From: Clostridiales bacterium
GTDB lineage: Bacteria; Bacillota; Clostridia; Saccharofermentanales; Saccharofermentanaceae
Length of the DNA: 64,000 nt
Direction: 5' to 3'
NCBI GenBank assembly: GCA_017649645.1
Contig: JAGCGK010000042.1
Location: 1 to 64,000 of the forward strand
Positions 1 through 8,576 of the stretch are shown in pieces. The notes below the pieces were generated by a model. It did not search any database. It was not told where the DNA came from and saw only the letters and a program-made list of their open reading frames with translations. Position numbers and translations under genes: made by a program. How positions within the stretch are numbered: position 1 is the stretch's first letter; each line of letters begins with the position of its first letter.

Positions 1-990
1 CTTTTGGAAGAGGCAAATGAGCTTTTGTATGCTTCCGAAGACTCTTCCGTAACAACTCTTAAACAGGCAAGCGGCATTATCGAGAAGTTAAGTGTTTTCG
101 ATGAATCATATAAGGAGATTTCAGAAAGACTCAATTCTCTTTCTTTGGATGTTGAGGCTCTTGCTTCTGACGTTAATTCAAAGTATGAGGCAGATGAATA
201 TTCTGAGGAAAAACTTGATGAGACTGATAAGAGGATTTCGCTTCTTTATGACATGAAGGCCAAATACGGTTCGTCTATCTCAGAGATCAATAAATTTGCT
301 GATGATGCTGAAAAGGAAATATCCGATATTGATAATTCCGAGATAAGACTTGGAGAACTTCGTAAGGAACTGAAGATAATTGAATCTGATCTTCTTTCAA
401 AGTCCAAGGCCCTGTCTGAGTTAAGGCATAAGCATGCTGAAGTATTATCGTCGAAGATCGTAAATGAACTATCTGATCTTGAGATGGTAAATACCAGGTT
501 CGGAGTAAATTTCAAGGAACACAGCAAGCAGAAATATTTCTCGGGTAAGGGAACAGAGGACATATCGTTTGAGTTCAGTGCCAACCCGGGTGAATCGCTT
601 AAGCCTTTAAGCAGGATCGCATCAGGCGGTGAGGCATCAAGGATCATGCTCGCTGTTAAGACTATCCTTTCTGAAGCAGACAGTACACCGACACTTATTT
701 TCGATGAGATCGATACGGGAATATCAGGTGCTGCTGCTTTGAAAGTTGCCGAGAAACTTAAGGCGATCTCCTTAAAACATCAGGTGTTGAGCGTAACCCA
801 TACTGCTCAGATCGCTTCTGCTGCTGATGTTAATTTCTATATCTGCAAACATACTGATCTTGTATCTTCAAATACTGAGATAATCAAGTTGGATCAGGAC
901 GGCAAGATAAAAGAAGTATCAAGACTTTTGTCAGGTACCTCCGATGAAGAGTCGTTTAATCTTGCCAAGAATCTTATTGCTCGATTCTGA
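1..990 (+). CDS. recN: DNA repair protein RecN, C-terminal part (5' end outside window)
   Basis: The reading frame is open from the first base, so the gene starts upstream and only the last 329 or so residues are here. What is visible is the second half of an SMC-like ATPase: a coiled-coil stretch (first ~170 residues, rich in Glu/Lys), the ABC signature ASGGEASR near residue 207, and a Walker B LIFDEIDTGISG near 230, followed by the H-loop region LSVTHTAQIAS. This order is the RecN signature. RecN is a cohesin-like protein that acts early at double-strand breaks and is usually SOS-induced; its promoter is not in the window, so this cannot be checked here. It converges with the next gene, overlapping it by 17 bases. 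Confidence 0.95.
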   Translation, partial: LLEEANELLYASEDSSVTTLKQASGIIEKLSVFDESYKEISERLNSLSLDVEALASDVNSKYEADEYSEEKLDETDKRISLLYDMKAKYGSSISEINKFADDAEKEISDIDNSEIRLGELRKELKIIESDLLSKSKALSELRHKHAEVLSSKIVNELSDLEMVNTRFGVNFKEHSKQKYFSGKGTEDISFEFSANPGESLKPLSRIASGGEASRIMLAVKTILSEADSTPTLIFDEIDTGISGAAALKVAEKLKAISLKHQVLSVTHTAQIASAADVNFYICKHTDLVSSNTEIIKLDQDGKIKEVSRLLSGTSDEESFNLAKNLIARF

Positions 991-1876
991 AATCGTTTCC
1001 GATGAGCTTTCTCATATCTTCGGGAAGATCGCTTTTGAATTCCATTAATTCCTCAGTAACAGGATGCCTTAATGAAAGATAGTATGCGTGTAACGCCTGT
1101 CTTCCGATAAGTTTATCAAGGTACTCGGAACCTTCAATGTTATTAGGATTATCTGTTGAGTTAGGACCGTAAAGACCGTCGCCTACCAGCGGATGACCTT
1201 CGGATAGTGAATGAACTCTTATCTGATGGCATCTTCCGGTCTCTAGAATGAATTCTACCAAAGATACGTCGTTTTCTTCATTGTAAAAGACTTCCTTGTA
1301 GTGGGTAACGGACGGATGACCGTCAGGAGCAACATCTCTGATCATGACTGAGTTAGGGCGTCTTTTGATCGGCTTATCGATCGTTCCTTCAGACTTTTCA
1401 TATCTGCCGTATACAACTGCAAGATACTTCTTATTCATTCCAAGCTTAGTTACTCTGTCGTGGGCATAGCCGTTCTTGGCGATCGCGATGATACCTGACG
1501 TTTCTCTGTCAAGTCGCATAATAGGATGTAATGTGTTATCTGAAAGAAGTGTAAGAAGAGAATCATCCAGATGACCGTGGGTCGGATGAGTAACTATTCC
1601 TGCTGGCTTTTCGCAAACAGCGATCCATTCGTCTTCATAGTAGATCTTTATGCCAGCATCAGTCTTGAGCTTTCCTGCGTCATCTTCGTATTCAGCATAC
1701 ATGTGATCACCGGCTTTGACTTTGTCTATAACCCTTGTATGAACGCCGTTTATATCCATTTTTCCGTACAGTTTGACACGCTTGATCATGTTGTTGCTCA
1801 TGCCAAAACGGTCCCTTAATATATCACGGATTTCTACGTTGTCATATCTGTCTTCGATTATGTAATTGATTTTCAT
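974..1876 (-). CDS. RluA-family 23S rRNA pseudouridine synthase
   Basis: About 300 residues with an N-terminal S4-like RNA-binding region (residues ~5-70) and the catalytic RluA motif HPIMRLDRETSG near residue 120, whose Asp is the nucleophile. The C-terminal GRCHQIRVH motif is also typical. I place the start at ATG 1876, because GAGG lies six bases upstream on the minus strand; an in-frame TTG at 1891 would put the ribosome binding site inside the gene. The target uridine cannot be deduced; a second, RluD-like paralogue lies at 13077-13997. The 3' end overlaps recN tail to tail. Confidence 0.9.
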   Translation of the reverse strand: MKINYIIEDRYDNVEIRDILRDRFGMSNNMIKRVKLYGKMDINGVHTRVIDKVKAGDHMYAEYEDDAGKLKTDAGIKIYYEDEWIAVCEKPAGIVTHPTHGHLDDSLLTLLSDNTLHPIMRLDRETSGIIAIAKNGYAHDRVTKLGMNKKYLAVVYGRYEKSEGTIDKPIKRRPNSVMIRDVAPDGHPSVTHYKEVFYNEENDVSLVEFILETGRCHQIRVHSLSEGHPLVGDGLYGPNSTDNPNNIEGSEYLDKLIGRQALHAYYLSLRHPVTEELMEFKSDLPEDMRKLIGNDFRIEQ

Positions 1877-1962
1877 TTTTGGCCTCGTCAAGTAAATTTA
1901 TACTATATTTTCTTAACGATTTATACAATTGATTTTCGATTTTCCGAAAACCGACGTAATAT

Positions 1963-1990
1963 TTGTTACCTTTTTAATAATGTATATAAA
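1963..1990 (+). promoter_or_regulatory. Rex-like operator overlapping a candidate hydrogenase promoter
   Basis: Bases 1963-1980 read TTGTTACCTTTTTAATAA. They match 12 of the 14 fixed positions of the Rex consensus TTGTTAANNNNTTAACAA, known from redox-sensing Rex repressors of Firmicutes. TTGTTA (1963-1968) can also serve as a -35 with TATAAA (1985-1990) at 16-base spacing, so a repressor bound here would occlude the promoter. The hydrogenase operon starts 80 bases downstream with a GGGAGGTG ribosome binding site. Binding is inferred from sequence only. Confidence 0.5.
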
Positions 1991-2069
1991 AAAAACGATT
2001 TATTGCCTAGGGTTTTTGTTGTTTGAAATTATTAAATATGATAATCTTTTCGTCGGGAGGTGAGTCACA

Positions 2070-2561
2070 GTGTCTATTATTAAAATGACTCCGGAAGAAC
2101 AGTCGGCTAAGTTCGAAGAAGTTCTTTCAAAATTCAGAGGCCAGGGACAGAAGGCTTTGATGGCTACCTTGCAGCAGTCTCAGGAGATCTACGGTTATTT
2201 GCCGCTTCCTGTTCAGCGTAAGGTTGCTGAGGCTTTGGATGTTTCTGTTGCCGAAGTCTATGGCGTAGTTTCATTCTACTCTTTCTTCTCCTTAAAGCCA
2301 AAGGGAGAATATGCTTTTAACGTTTGTCTTGGAACAGCTTGCTACGTTAAGGGTTCACAGGCATTGCTCGATAAGATCGAGGCTAGTCTCGGTATTAAGC
2401 AGGGCGATGTTACAGAGGATACAAAATTCTCTATTTCTGCATGCCGTTGTGTAGGTGCATGCGGTCTTGCTCCGGTCGTTCTCGTTAACGACGATGTTTA
2501 CGGAAGACTTACACCGGATGAGATTCCGGGAATTATCGCAAAGTATAAGGAGGAAGCATAA
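2070..2561 (+). CDS. hydC: NADH-dependent [FeFe] hydrogenase, NuoE-like [2Fe-2S] subunit
   Basis: A 163-residue thioredoxin-fold ferredoxin. Helical N-terminus (QSQEIYGYLP, conserved in NuoE/HndA) is followed by the four cluster cysteines, C-x4-C in CLGTACYVKG and C-x3-C in CRCVGACG. Full length for the family. It starts at GTG 2070, eight bases after a strong GGGAGGTG. The stop codon overlaps the ATG of the next gene by one base, so it is translationally coupled to the NuoF-like subunit. Together with the next two genes it gives the three-subunit HydABC layout of electron-bifurcating hydrogenases. The name hydC follows that convention; hndA is the alternative. Confidence 0.93.
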   Translation: MSIIKMTPEEQSAKFEEVLSKFRGQGQKALMATLQQSQEIYGYLPLPVQRKVAEALDVSVAEVYGVVSFYSFFSLKPKGEYAFNVCLGTACYVKGSQALLDKIEASLGIKQGDVTEDTKFSISACRCVGACGLAPVVLVNDDVYGRLTPDEIPGIIAKYKEEA

Positions 2562-4366
2562 TGGATAATTATCGCGCTCATGTCCTTGTTTGTTGCGGTA
2601 CAGGTTGTACATCTTCCAGTTCAGCAAAGATCATGGACAAATTGAACGAGCTTGTTAAGGCTAATGGTCTCGAGAATGATTGTAAGATCGTTAAGACAGG
2701 TTGCTTCGGTCTTTGTGCTCAGGGTCCTATCGTTGTTGTTAAGATCGGTGACCAGGAGACAATGTATTATCGTGTTACTGTTGATGATGCTGAAGAGATC
2801 ATCAAGGAGCACGTTGTTAATGGTAATGAAGTTGAAAGACTTAAGGAAACTCCAAATTCCGATCCTACAGCTTTCTATTCTAAGCAGATGCGTATTGCTT
2901 TGAGAAACTGCGGTAAGATCAATCCTGATCATATCGAAGAGTATATCGAGCATGACGGTTATAAGGCATTGGGAACAATCCTTTCTGAGAAGAGAGATCC
3001 TGATGCAATCATCCAAGAACTCATCGACTCCGGTCTCCGTGGTCGTGGCGGCGGCGGATTCCCAACAGGTCTTAAGTGGAAGTTTGCTTCCGGTAACAGA
3101 GGACAGGGAATCACAAAGTACGTTTGCTGTAACGCCGACGAGGGTGACCCGGGTGCGTTCATGGATCGTTCCATCCTTGAGGGTGACCCACACAGCGTAA
3201 TCGAGGCTATGGCTATCGCAGGTTACTGTATCGATGCTCATCAGGGTTACGTTTATGTACGTGCTGAGTATCCGATTGCTGTTGAGCGTTTGGGCCACGC
3301 TATCGAAGAAGCTCGTGAAAAGGGCTGGCTCGGTAAGAACATCCAGGGTTCAGGTTTTGACTTCGATCTCGACATCCGTCTCGGTGCCGGTGCATTCGTT
3401 TGCGGTGAGGAGACAGCTTTGATGAGATCCATCGAAGGTAAGAGAGGTAACCCGACACCACGTCCACCATTCCCGGCTATCAAGGGTCTTTTCGGTAAGC
3501 CGACAATCCTCAACAACGTTGAGACATATGCTAACATCCCAATGATCATCAATAAGGGTGCTGCATGGTTTGCTTCACTCGGTACAGAGAAGTCTAAGGG
3601 TACTAAGGTATTCGCTCTCGGTGGTAAGGTTAATAACGTTGGTCTTCTTGAAATCCCTATGGGTACAACAGTTCGTGAGATCGTATTTGATATCGGTGGC
3701 GGTATCCCTAACGGTAAGGCATTCAAGGCTGTTCAGACCGGTGGTCCTTCCGGCGGATGTATCCCTGCATCACTTCTTGATACACCTATCGACTATGATA
3801 ACCTCGTTGCTGTAGGTTCTATGATGGGTTCAGGCGGAATGATCGTAATGGACGAAGACACATGTATGGTCGACATCGCTAAGTTCTTCCTCGAATTTAC
3901 AGTTGATGAGTCCTGCGGTAAGTGTGCTCCTTGTCGTATCGGTACAAAGAGAATGTACGAGATCCTTACAAAGATCACAGACGGTACAGGAACTCTTGAG
4001 GACCTCCAGGCTCTCGAAGATGTTGCTGTTGCTCTCAAGAACGGTTCTCTCTGTGCTCTTGGTCAGACAGCTGCTAACCCGATCCTCTCAACACTCAAGC
4101 ACTTCCGTGAAGAGTATGTTGAGCACGTAGTTGATAAGAAGTGCCGTTGCGGCGTATGTAAGAACCTTCTTACATATACAATCGAGAAGGATAACTGTTT
4201 CGGTTGCGGAATGTGTGCTAAGGCTTGTCCTGCAGGCGCAATCTCCAAGACAGATTACACAGCTCCAGGCAAGAAGCTTCCTGCAATGGAGATCGATCCT
4301 TCCAAGTGTGTTAAGTGCGGAGCTTGTATGGCAACATGTAAGTTCAAGGCAATCGTTAAGAAGTGA
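2561..4366 (+). CDS. hydB: NADH-dependent [FeFe] hydrogenase, NuoF-like flavin subunit
   Basis: A 601-residue multidomain protein. An N-terminal thioredoxin-like [2Fe-2S] domain (cysteines in CCGTGCTS and GCFGLCAQG, residues 1-90) precedes the NuoF core. The core carries the FMN/NADH motifs GRGGGGFPTGLKW and CNADEGDPGAFMDR and the [4Fe-4S] site SCGKCAPCRIGTKR. The C-terminus has two ferredoxin motifs (CFGCGMCAKACP and CVKCGACMATC). This is the NAD-linked, FMN-bearing subunit where bifurcation is thought to occur in HydABC enzymes. Codon use is strongly biased, as expected for an abundant fermentation enzyme. Confidence 0.95.
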   Translation: MDNYRAHVLVCCGTGCTSSSSAKIMDKLNELVKANGLENDCKIVKTGCFGLCAQGPIVVVKIGDQETMYYRVTVDDAEEIIKEHVVNGNEVERLKETPNSDPTAFYSKQMRIALRNCGKINPDHIEEYIEHDGYKALGTILSEKRDPDAIIQELIDSGLRGRGGGGFPTGLKWKFASGNRGQGITKYVCCNADEGDPGAFMDRSILEGDPHSVIEAMAIAGYCIDAHQGYVYVRAEYPIAVERLGHAIEEAREKGWLGKNIQGSGFDFDLDIRLGAGAFVCGEETALMRSIEGKRGNPTPRPPFPAIKGLFGKPTILNNVETYANIPMIINKGAAWFASLGTEKSKGTKVFALGGKVNNVGLLEIPMGTTVREIVFDIGGGIPNGKAFKAVQTGGPSGGCIPASLLDTPIDYDNLVAVGSMMGSGGMIVMDEDTCMVDIAKFFLEFTVDESCGKCAPCRIGTKRMYEILTKITDGTGTLEDLQALEDVAVALKNGSLCALGQTAANPILSTLKHFREEYVEHVVDKKCRCGVCKNLLTYTIEKDNCFGCGMCAKACPAGAISKTDYTAPGKKLPAMEIDPSKCVKCGACMATCKFKAIVKK

Positions 4367-4386
4367 TAAGAAAGGAGATTAGAAAA

Positions 4387-6162
4387 ATGGCTGATAATAT
4401 GGTTAATGTTACCATTGACGGAGTTAAGGTTTCTGTTCCTTCATCTTATACAGTTCTTGAGGCTGCCAGAGCTGCCGGAATCAAGATCCCTACTCTTTGT
4501 TATTTAAAAGATGTAAACCAAATCGGCGCTTGCCGTGTTTGCCTCGTTGAAGTCGAGGGCGCTCGTGCTTTGGCTGCTGCTTGTGTAATGCCTGTTAACG
4601 AAGGCATGATCGTTCACACAAACTCTCCTAAGGTTCGTGCAACAAGAAAGAATACTCTCGAGATGATCCTTTCCGATCATAACGTTGAGTGTCTTTCATG
4701 TATCAGAAACGGTAACTGCGAACTCCAGTCTCTCACAGAAGAGTATGGTATTCGTAAGGTTACATTTAAGGGTATTAAGTCCCAGTCTGTACTTGATGAT
4801 AAGTCCTTCTCTATCGTTAGAGACGGTTCCAAGTGCGTTAAGTGCGGCCGTTGCGTAGCTGCTTGTAAGAAGCAGAGCATCGGTGTATTGAGCTTCCTCA
4901 ACAGAGGATTTGAGACATCAGTTGGTCCTGCTTATGATATCTCTATGGCAGATGCTCCATGTATCTACTGTGGTCAGTGTATCGTATCTTGTCCTGTTGG
5001 TGCTCTTCACGAGAAAGAAGAGACAGAGAAGGTTTGGGACGCTATCAATGATCCTTCCAAGCACGTTGTTATGCAGGTTGCTCCTGCTGTTCGTGCAGGT
5101 ATCGGTGAAGAGTTCGGTCTTCCTATCGGAACAAGAGCAACTGGCAAGATGTTCGCTGCTATGCATCGCCTCGGTGTTGATAAGGTATATGACACTAACT
5201 TCGGTGCTGACCTTACGATCATGGAGGAGGGTACAGAACTTCTTAACAGGATCAATAACGGCGGAGTACTTCCAATGATCACTTCCTGTTCACCAGGATG
5301 GATCCGCTTCTGCGAATTCTATTTCCCTGAATTCATACCTAACCTTTCTTCCTGTAAGTCTCCACACGAGATGGAAGGTGCTCTTATCAAGACGTACTAT
5401 GCAGAGAAGAATGGCATCGATCCTAAGGATATCGTAGTTGTTTCCGTAATGCCTTGTACTTCTAAAAAGACAGAGGCTGCTCGTGAACAGCTCGTTAACA
5501 AAGATGGTCTCCGTGATGTAGATATCGTTCTTACAACTCGTGAGCTCGCTCGTATGATCAAGCAGGCAGGTCTTAACTTTAACTCACTTCCTGATGAAGG
5601 ACCTGACACTGATCTTCTCGGTGAGTACACAGGTGCTGGCGTTATCTTCGGTGCTACCGGTGGTGTTATGGAAGCTGCTCTCCGTACAGTTGCTGATATC
5701 CTCGAGGAGAAGGATCTCCCTAACTTCGAGTATACACAGGTACGTGGTGTAGAGGCTGACGTTAAGGAAGCTACTCTTACACTCGCTGGTAAAGAGATCA
5801 AGGTTGCTGTTGCACACTCCACAGCTGCTGCTCGTGAGCTCCTTACAAAGATCAAGAACGGTGAAGCTAATGATTATGCATTCATCGAGATCATGGGTTG
5901 CTCCGGCGGATGCGTATGCGGTGGTGGTCAGCCAATCGTTCCTGCACAGGATCTCATGGATATCGATATCCGTGCTGAGCGTGCAAAGGCTCTCTACGAA
6001 GAGGATAAGGTAATGCCTGAAAGAAAGTCTCATAAGAACTCTCAGGTTATGCAGCTTTACAAGGATTTCCTTGGCGAGCCTAACGGACACAAGGCTCATG
6101 AGCTCCTCCACACAACTTATGGACAGCGCGAGATCTATCCTGATTCCGTACTTGAGAAATAA
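4387..6162 (+). CDS. hydA: [FeFe] hydrogenase catalytic subunit
   Basis: 591 residues from ATG 4387, which follows AAAGGAG (4371-4377); an upstream in-frame GTG at 4363 would place that site inside the gene and is rejected. Domains in order: N-terminal [2Fe-2S] domain (QIGACRVCLVEV), the His-ligated [4Fe-4S] region (HNVECLSCIRNGNCELQ), two ferredoxin [4Fe-4S] motifs, then the H-cluster domain. The H-cluster motifs are L1 TSCSPGW, L2 MPCTSKKTE and L3 EIMGCSGGCVCGGGQP. L1 has Ser where the textbook motif TSCCPxW has the second Cys. The domain content matches the HydA of trimeric bifurcating enzymes, which couple NADH and reduced ferredoxin oxidation to H2 production. No maturase genes are in the window. 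Confidence 0.95.
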   Translation: MADNMVNVTIDGVKVSVPSSYTVLEAARAAGIKIPTLCYLKDVNQIGACRVCLVEVEGARALAAACVMPVNEGMIVHTNSPKVRATRKNTLEMILSDHNVECLSCIRNGNCELQSLTEEYGIRKVTFKGIKSQSVLDDKSFSIVRDGSKCVKCGRCVAACKKQSIGVLSFLNRGFETSVGPAYDISMADAPCIYCGQCIVSCPVGALHEKEETEKVWDAINDPSKHVVMQVAPAVRAGIGEEFGLPIGTRATGKMFAAMHRLGVDKVYDTNFGADLTIMEEGTELLNRINNGGVLPMITSCSPGWIRFCEFYFPEFIPNLSSCKSPHEMEGALIKTYYAEKNGIDPKDIVVVSVMPCTSKKTEAAREQLVNKDGLRDVDIVLTTRELARMIKQAGLNFNSLPDEGPDTDLLGEYTGAGVIFGATGGVMEAALRTVADILEEKDLPNFEYTQVRGVEADVKEATLTLAGKEIKVAVAHSTAAARELLTKIKNGEANDYAFIEIMGCSGGCVCGGGQPIVPAQDLMDIDIRAERAKALYEEDKVMPERKSHKNSQVMQLYKDFLGEPNGHKAHELLHTTYGQREIYPDSVLEK

Positions 6163-6190
6163 GTTGATCAGAAATAATATCTGAATTTTC

Positions 6191-6229
6191 AGAGGCTGGT
6201 GTAGAAATACACCGGCCTCTATATTTTTC
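6191..6229 (+). terminator. Terminator of the hydrogenase operon
   Basis: An inverted repeat, AGAGGCTGGTGTA and TACACCGGCCTCT separated by GAAA (6191-6220), is followed by a T-rich tail. It lies 28 bases after the hydA stop codon. Confidence 0.88.
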
Positions 6230-6292
6230 TGACATTTATGTTGTGTTGATATCTATAATTCGACATTGTCAATATTTAGAACTGTTAAATTA

Positions 6293-6321
6293 TTGACATG
6301 GTAATTATTGACTATTAGACT
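6293..6321 (+). promoter_or_regulatory. Candidate promoter for the small secreted protein
   Basis: TTGACA (6293-6298) is followed, after exactly 17 bases, by TAGACT (6316-6321). A second ATTATTGAC copy lies 15 bases downstream, so the exact start is uncertain. Confidence 0.45.
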
Positions 6322-6379
6322 GTAATCGGGCCTATACAAATGATTAAATTCCGGGATTGTTAGAAAGGATGATTTTATC

Positions 6380-6733
6380 ATGAAAAAGAAGATCTTGAGT
6401 TTGATTTTGGTTTTGTTTGTTGTAGGCGGAGGTTATGAAGTTCTTCCTAAAGTAATTAATCCGTTCCAGACAACAGTATGTGCAGCAACAGTTACTACAG
6501 GAGCTTACAGAGTAACTGGACCTTTTACATTGTATGTGTATGAGTATATGTCATACCCTGCTTTTCCAGGCGGCAATCGAGGAGAATGGGTTAAAACAAG
6601 TATTAAGCATAATTACAAAGTTGGAGAAGTCATAACTCCAATTTACAACAGTAAAAAAGGTCAGTGGGTTGATTCAAAAACTGGTTGTAATTTGAAAGAT
6701 GCTCCACAGTGCTACTTAACGAAGTTGTATTAA
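6380..6733 (+). CDS. Small secreted protein of unknown function
   Basis: 117 residues. A Lys-rich start and hydrophobic core (residues 5-17) form a signal peptide. The stretch to VCAATV suggests cleavage after Ala-35 or Ala-36, leaving a mature protein of about 80 residues rich in Tyr, Gly and Lys with two cysteines (TGCNLKDAPQC) near the C-terminus. I recognise no family. It has its own ribosome binding site (AAAGGA at 6364), a candidate promoter upstream and a perfect terminator downstream, so it is a single-gene unit. Next to it, but separately transcribed, is a lipoprotein. Confidence 0.75.
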   Translation: MKKKILSLILVLFVVGGGYEVLPKVINPFQTTVCAATVTTGAYRVTGPFTLYVYEYMSYPAFPGGNRGEWVKTSIKHNYKVGEVITPIYNSKKGQWVDSKTGCNLKDAPQCYLTKLY

Positions 6734-6747
6734 TAATTTTATGATAG

Positions 6748-6782
6748 ATCTCCGTATCAAGTTTGATACGGAGATTATTTTT
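6748..6782 (+). terminator. Terminator after the small secreted protein
   Basis: A perfect 13-bp stem, ATCTCCGTATCAA and TTGATACGGAGAT with a two-base centre (6748-6775), is followed by TATTTTTG. Confidence 0.9.
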
Positions 6783-6904
6783 GTCTGAAATATGCACGCT
6801 TGTGGACTAATTGTTAATTGTTTTTAAACAGGTGTTTTTCTTGAAACAATATTCTTATTTGTTTCGTTTACTAGATATGGAATAAATTTTGGAGGGATAG
6901 AATA

Positions 6905-8470
6905 ATGAAAAGAATCATTACCACCTTAGTGGCAGGTTCAGTCCTGCTCTCATTTACTGCGTGCAGTAAATCTACACAACAGAATGATAAGATCAATTTA
7001 ACTGAATCATCAGTTTTTACTGAAGTTTCCACAGAAGTAACAACATCTGAAACGGAAAAAACTTCAAGTAAGGTATCAAGCAGTTTAACTAATCCTGCTA
7101 CCAGTGGATTAAGATTATATCCTGTATATCAATCTATAAAACTGCTGACACTCGGATCACAAGTTTATACATTTGATCCGGGATACTTTGATGATGTCAT
7201 GTATAAGATGGGACTTTCAGATATCAACGGCAATCTTATCTACAGTGATTTTTCATATGTTGATTATTATCTGGAAAATGAGAGTTATATTGTTGTTAAT
7301 CTCGGTGAGTTCGGAATAGAAGAATGCGGTCTTGTTTCTGCAGACGGAAGTAAGAGTACATCACTTGATTATAACGGCTATTATATTGATTATGACGGCA
7401 CAACATATCTCACTAAGTATGAGAAGGGCACTATGATCATTTCTTGTTTCGATAAGGATCTGAATGTTGTTTTCGAGAATAAAGAGATAAAAGTAAATTC
7501 CAATGTTGCTTCAGCATTGTATGGCAAAAGAGGTGTCTGTGTAAGAGGTTCATTTGAAAATACAACAGTCATTGGAACTATGGATACTAATCATGATATA
7601 TATAATTGTTTGATCGATAATGAGACAGGTGAAATGATCGCTAATGTAGAAAGAGTTTATGGAGATATACTTATCGATGGTTTGAATATGGGTTTGAATA
7701 TCTATGATTCAGACGGAAAGTCTATTGAAGATCTTAGTACATATAAGAGATATGTCCTTTTCCCGAAGGAAGGATTGATCTTGTACAACGACTATCAGGC
7801 TGTAGCAGTTGATCTCGAGGGCAATATCGTTAATACGATCGATCTTAAGGATGGATATTTTATTGATAGTACCGACAATTTTATTATCATGAACAATGAT
7901 TATGAAACAAATATCTACGATAAACAGTTGAATTTCGTTATGAAGTGTACGGATGTAAGACTTAGAAGCGGTCTTGTTTTTGAACTCATCCCAGGTGATC
8001 CGACATCTATCATACATACATCTTATGAGGGCGGATTTATTGTTAATGTAATCTCAGGAAATAAGGTTTCCGTTGATGTATATGAAAGTGATTTCAGAAT
8101 AGTAGATGAATTGGGCCTGATTTATTTGAATGGTGATGATTTAGTACGCGGATTCTATGATGTAGAACTCAATAAAGTAGATCAAACATATGGCTATGGT
8201 TTTTTAGCTACTGATACGGTAACAGGTGAAGTCTATATTTCAGTCTATGATTCGGATAATGATATTTCCACTGTTTATAATGCTACAACAGGTGAGATCT
8301 ATTGTGAACTAGATGGCTATTTGCATGATTACTATATGGTAAATGACGGAATTCTTAGTGGTCTTCTCGGTAGCAGACCTTATAGCGTTAAATCCAATTA
8401 TACCAAATACAGCATTATTGTCGGCAATGACGGTGAGATCGTTCAGAAATTTGAGGTTGAAAACGGCTGA
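6905..8470 (+). CDS. Secreted lipoprotein, probable beta-propeller-like repeats
   Basis: 521 residues. The first 20 form a lipoprotein signal with lipobox SFTAC, so Cys-20 should be lipidated and the protein anchored outside the membrane. A Ser/Thr-rich linker (residues ~25-70) follows. The rest is beta-strand-rich with recurring pieces such as YSDFSYVDYY, GNIVNTIDLKDG, NIYDKQLNFVMKC and VYNATTGEIYCEL, which look like blades of a WG/WD-like propeller. I do not recognise a named family. Ribosome binding site GGAGGG is eight bases before the ATG. It is monocistronic, with a terminator downstream. Confidence 0.8.
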   Translation: MKRIITTLVAGSVLLSFTACSKSTQQNDKINLTESSVFTEVSTEVTTSETEKTSSKVSSSLTNPATSGLRLYPVYQSIKLLTLGSQVYTFDPGYFDDVMYKMGLSDINGNLIYSDFSYVDYYLENESYIVVNLGEFGIEECGLVSADGSKSTSLDYNGYYIDYDGTTYLTKYEKGTMIISCFDKDLNVVFENKEIKVNSNVASALYGKRGVCVRGSFENTTVIGTMDTNHDIYNCLIDNETGEMIANVERVYGDILIDGLNMGLNIYDSDGKSIEDLSTYKRYVLFPKEGLILYNDYQAVAVDLEGNIVNTIDLKDGYFIDSTDNFIIMNNDYETNIYDKQLNFVMKCTDVRLRSGLVFELIPGDPTSIIHTSYEGGFIVNVISGNKVSVDVYESDFRIVDELGLIYLNGDDLVRGFYDVELNKVDQTYGYGFLATDTVTGEVYISVYDSDNDISTVYNATTGEIYCELDGYLHDYYMVNDGILSGLLGSRPYSVKSNYTKYSIIVGNDGEIVQKFEVENG

Positions 8471-8498
8471 ATAATTTAAGCCATAATATTCTCTCTTT

Positions 8499-8540
8499 AG
8501 GTTGTCTCAAATGTGAGTTTCACAAATGAGGCAACCTTTT
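8499..8540 (+). terminator. Terminator after the lipoprotein gene
   Basis: The stem AGGTTGTCTCA pairs with TGAGGCAACCT (8499-8537), with a second small stem (TGTGA/TCACA) in the loop, and is followed by TTTTG. Confidence 0.8.
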
Positions 8541-8548
8541 GTTATAAT
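8540..8548 (+). promoter_or_regulatory. Extended -10 element for the GNAT-AKR gene
   Basis: TGTTATAAT: a consensus TATAAT (8543-8548) preceded by TG-N, directly behind the previous terminator. It lies about 20 bases before the GAGAGG ribosome binding site. No good -35 is seen, which fits an extended -10 promoter. Confidence 0.5.
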
Positions 8549-8576
8549 CAGAAAAAACTTGTGAGAGGTATATATT

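Noticed and set aside
2621..3298. A 225-codon minus-strand frame opposite hydB
   Set aside because: Same cause: strong codon bias on the plus strand. No ribosome binding site or recognisable protein.
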